A stretch of 64,000 nucleotides of DNA from Dermacentor variabilis (lineage: Eukaryota > Arthropoda > Arachnida > Ixodida > Ixodidae), in NCBI RefSeq assembly GCF_050947875.1, contig NC_134576.1:56300255-56364254 (forward strand), written 5' to 3'. Position numbers and translations under genes: made by a program. Below the pieces are notes generated by a model. That model was not told where the DNA came from, did no database searches, and saw only the letters and a list, made by a program, of their open reading frames with translations. Below, piece by piece: positions 60,850 through 64,000 of this stretch. Position 1 is the first letter of the stretch. Each line of letters opens with the position of its first letter.

Positions 60850-62180
60850 CAAGTATTCGGAAGCGTTTGCGACGACAGTCAAGCCATACAAGAAATCGGT
60901 AGAATTTATTCCTCAGGAGATAAGACACTGAAGGCAAAAAAAAAAAAAAATGCTGGGCTCGAAAGAGCAAACTACGTGAGTGGTGTAACAAAGAAATAAA
61001 ATAGGCTATTGAAGAACCTACGCAGGCGCCTAAGGTTCATCGAGAAGCCAAATAGCTGAAAATTCACGCAGAAGACATGCTTCTTAGATGGAACAAATAC
61101 CACGAAAAGAAGAGTCGCGAGAGAGCTCGTGCAAGAGAAAAATGAGTCAGAGGATGCTTCGCGCTAACATTCGCTAAAGAGACAAAGGAGAAGCAAAAAC
61201 ATGCTAGAACTATGTAAGAACACTCGCAGCTCCAACAAAATATTCGCAAGCAGATATAAGAAAGGAAACGGTAACATATTCGCGCGATGTGCTGTGGTAC
61301 GTCAGAGACGTTGCCTGGGATAACTTCGACATGAATCGAAGCGTAGTTCAGAGTAGAGTGTATAAGCGCGACTGGACGAGGACGAAGAAAGAAACAGATA
61401 CACAGACACAACGCTTCACTTTCAACTATATATTTTATTTTCGCACGCATCGATAAATGTATACCGTGCGAGTGGAAACAAACGTGACAGCAAAAAAGAA
61501 CATTCAGTGGTACATTGAGTGGTACGTAGGCCTTGCACACGTGTTCGGTTCAACGAAATGTACCACTCAATGTTCTTTTTTGCTGTCACGTTTGTTTCCG
61601 CTCGCACGGTATACATTTATCGATGCGCGCGATAATAAAATATATAGTTAAAAGTGAAGCGCTGTGTCTGTGTATCTGTTTCTTTCTTCGTCCTCGTCCA
61701 GTCGCGCTTATACACTCTACCATGGATTCTAACCAACTAGCCCGCCAGCGTGTTTTAACGTAGTTCAGACTCAAACAGATGCAGCAACAACAGAGAAGCC
61801 AAACAGAAAGCATTTACTAGGGAAAAGGAAAACTAAATGTCCCTAATGAACGACCCCAAAACCTCGTGAAGTCCCAACACAGCTAACGGAAACCTCAGTC
61901 CAAAAAGCAAGGCGCTACTTACCAATGTCACAGAGCAACTGATTAAACAGAAGAAAATTGCGGTTGGACTCCACAAAAGCTAGATAAACCTCATCTACAA
62001 ACGAAAAGGTGATAAGGATAAAAGGAATTGCACAGGCCAGTTACAGTAATGTCGATGACATACAGAATGACAATGCAAGCCATAAAATTAGAACTGGTTA
62101 TGTGGGTGGAGAAAAGTAATGTTCGGGAGAACTGCAGAACGGGTTCCAACCAGGTAGACGCTTAGCGGATATTTTGCACT
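60850..62180 (+). pseudogene. Decayed LINE, linker and RT N-terminal part, interrupted by a foldback insertion
   Basis: Before the insertion, fragments such as RARELVQEK and a stretch of Arg/Lys-rich helix resemble the linker between endonuclease and RT. After it (62,010-62,170), pieces matching the start of the RT palm are readable in mixed frames, for example KGDKDKRNCTGQLQ and MSMTYRMTMQAIKLEL. These resemble the family of the LINE at 15.3 kb more than the RNase H types. Stops and indels are frequent. The identity is moderate; the break by the insertion is clear. Confidence 0.5.
61353..61758. mobile_element. 406-bp foldback insertion with 11-bp target duplication
   Basis: Bases 61,353-61,515 and 61,559-61,722 are inverted repeats of about 163 bp with few mismatches and a 43-bp spacer, followed by a 36-bp single-copy tail. 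The whole is flanked by CGTAGTTCAGA at 61,342-61,352 and 61,759-61,769. A target duplication of this length and the head-to-head arrangement fit Penelope-like elements, which often form inverted partial copies. A Penelope-like remnant lies 2 kb away, but shared sequence is not shown, so the family is inferred. Confidence 0.7.
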
Positions 62181-62199
62181 AACTCTGCACAGATCCCAC

Positions 62200-63240
62200 G
62201 TCGATATCGCAGGATCTCGCAAACCGGAACTGGCCGCCCCGATTACGGAGGCTGAGGTTGCACACGCTATGGCCAACCTGAAAGCAATGTTGGCATCGGT
62301 GCCTGATCAGAGGTCTAATAAAATGCTCCTTAAATTCGACACGTGAAGCGGTTGCTGCACTCACAAAATACTCTTAACGAATGCTTGGAGACGGGAACCC
62401 TCCTCAAGCAATGGAGAGACGCCAGGGTTATCTTTATTCCAAAACCAAGCAAACCCGTTGACCCTGATAATTTACGCCCCATCTCCGATGCGAACATCCA
62501 CGGAACGATTTCTTGACGCCGGAGCACATAGCATAGTCTGAGAAAGATCCACTGCCGAAAGATGCATACTTTGCCAAGTATGCATTAACCATCGCTTCCC
62601 TTGACATTAACCCCCTCCCTTCCAACTTACAACCAAAGTTCCTCTGCAGAGTGAGCTCCGAGGTAAATTGTATGTACTGCCGCTTCTCCAGAACATGCAC
62701 CCACAGGGTACCTATATGCGGAGAGTGGCTCGGGTGCGAGCACTGCACCGCCACTGTCATAAACTACCCGTCACACTATACGTTGGCGCCACTGGATGCC
62801 CCTCCCATCCCGTTGACTTCGCTCTCACGGCAGTAACTCCAACGGACAGCTCGTGCCTAAGGCCGCCATATGCACCCCCGTCTCGGAGCAGGCAGAAGAG
62901 ACATCCATAACGCTGGCTCTCACTATTCCCTCAGCCTCCACTGTCATCGGCGATTCTAGATCAGCCATGCACTACCATGGAGCTGAGTTTATCGGCAGAC
63001 TGGCTGGAATATTCGCACGCAAATCCGCAGTTCAGTCAGATATCACACTCGTTGGGGATCCTGCGCACGAGGGCCCGTCAGGCAACGAAGCCGCCCATGC
63101 CTGCGCCATAAGTTTCACGGAACGGACATAGACAACACAATGGCAGGCTGAGGCCGGCGCCTCACGTGATAGGCTCATTACATACCACGACATCTGCCAA
63201 CACTACAATTGATCTCGACGCACTTTACCTCCTCTCATTC
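62200..63240 (+). pseudogene. LINE fragment with partial RT and RNase H
   Basis: The RT N-terminal part reads PITEAEVAHAMANLKA, then VIFIPKPSKPVDPDNLRPIS (to about 62,490). The RT core is deleted. The RNase H part (62,640-63,131) has EQAEETSITLALT, VIGDSRSAM and DPAHEGPSGNEAAHA, which mark its conserved acidic residues and His. Frameshifts and stops separate these. The order and spacing resemble the element at 45.6-48.1 kb, with a large internal loss. Confidence 0.65.
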
Positions 63241-63499
63241 GTCCCCACTCGAGGGAATTAGAAATCGTGCGATAGAACTGCAGACGCACATCATCACTAC
63301 TCCATTACTCCTGAATCCGATTTCTCGATCCCTTAGAACGACAGAAAGTTGAGATGGTCGGTAAGGATTCATTATTAAAAGAAAGAGGTGAGGTGTGCAG
63401 ACAGGACACAAGAGTAGAGAAGTGGACAACACGAACGCCGACTATCAACTGAAGAGAGCACTGAGGCGAAAAAGAAAGAAGACACAAAACTCATCTGCG
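63241..63499. other. Purine-rich sequence, probable Penelope-type 3' tail
   Basis: The stretch precedes (on the minus strand, follows) a GIY-YIG remnant, as the untranslated tail of a Penelope-like element would. No coding sequence is recognised. Confidence 0.35.
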
Positions 63500-63880
63500 C
63501 AAGCTCTGGAATGGTATCACCACGTCTCAGTCGGGTACATGTGCCGCTCTACGTGAGAGATGACTGTTAAGGCACTTCCTTCTCTTCCTTATGTAAAGTA
63601 ATCGAAGGCAGACTCACGCAGGCAATTCCACTCTTATAGATATGTCATGCCTCCACCATGAGACGCATATCTTCATTCTTAAGCCTGTACAACATCGCGC
63701 ATTCATCTAACTCTGGCGTGCAGTTACAAGCTTGCCAACGTAGGGAAGATTAGCAGGCGATACACCGGTTAACGACCTTTTATGTTTTACTAGCCTAGTT
63801 GATACACCGCCCCGTTTTCCGTACATAGAACTGGCCACAGCTAAAGGGAATTTCATAAACCACACCCATACGACAGTCAG
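63500..63880 (-). pseudogene. Penelope-like element, GIY-YIG endonuclease remnant
   Basis: On the minus strand GVVYEIPFSCGQFYVRKTGR is readable near 63,875-63,815, a GIY-YIG signature in which the usual I-G-Q has changed to V-R-K. A stop follows TGRCIN. Further along, CAMLYRLKNEDMRLMVEA matches the helix region of the same domain. The remaining sequence to 64,000 may be its upstream coding part but is too decayed to read. Confidence 0.6.
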
Positions 63881-64000
63881 CAAAACTGTTGTTCTTATTG
63901 TGCTTCACTAGACAAATATCTGTTCTTTTTTTTTCCCTTTTACCTGCTCCTTCTTTCTCTGCACGGGAGCGCATATCTTACCTGGTTTGTTGGGAGCAGT

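Noticed and set aside
61422..61651. Two similar 64-aa proteins on opposite strands
   Set aside because: They are the two arms of one inverted repeat read in opposite directions, not genes.

Overview
This window is animal nuclear DNA made almost entirely of decayed, nested transposable elements. It holds no bacterial-style operons, no rRNA, no convincing functional tRNA gene and no CRISPR array. The mix points to an arthropod, most likely a hard (ixodid) tick. It includes several non-LTR retrotransposons with C-terminal zinc fingers and RNase H domains, tRNA-derived SINEs with long GC-rich bodies, Penelope-like GIY-YIG remnants, gypsy-type LTR elements, a Tc1/mariner-like transposase, and MITEs with palindromic subterminal motifs. 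The tick assignment rests on my recollection of these repeat types and is inference.

Layout. From 1 to 5.4 kb there is a LINE-type endonuclease fragment, a 1.74-kb hAT-like non-autonomous element and a long perfect hairpin. From 5.4 to 42 kb lies the dominant structure. Two arms of about 8.4 kb (6,027-14,428 and 32,181-40,540) are inverted copies of each other around a 17.75-kb spacer. A third, direct copy of part of the same sequence (18,830-23,229) sits in the spacer. All three copies carry a short THAP-domain ORF with different lesions, a tRNA-derived SINE and a conserved 41-nt hairpin. Two of them carry a 1.49-kb TTAA-flanked element; the third preserves its empty site. The inner 3 kb of the arms is nearly identical and holds a 2,357-bp hAT-like element with an 8-bp target duplication, itself containing a solo LTR. 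The middle of the right arm shares insertions and deletions with the third copy instead of with the left arm, which suggests gene conversion. The rest of the spacer has LINE 3' ends, a broken Tc1/mariner-like transposase split by a solo LTR, a tandem array, a SINE and a Penelope-like remnant.

From 42 to 54 kb are a gypsy gag-protease remnant (minus strand), a LINE with reverse transcriptase and RNase H (minus), a second such LINE (plus), and a gypsy integrase split by a 698-bp solo LTR whose removal restores the frame. From 54 to 60 kb is the only candidate host coding sequence: a 1,263-bp Gln-rich exon on the minus strand with good splice signals but one in-frame TGA. From 60 to 64 kb there are more LINE fragments, a 406-bp foldback insertion with an 11-bp target duplication, and a Penelope-like remnant.

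The genes do not form a pathway. The interest lies in the nesting order, the inverted duplication and the signs of sequence exchange between copies. All identities come from reading the sequence by eye; no database search was run.
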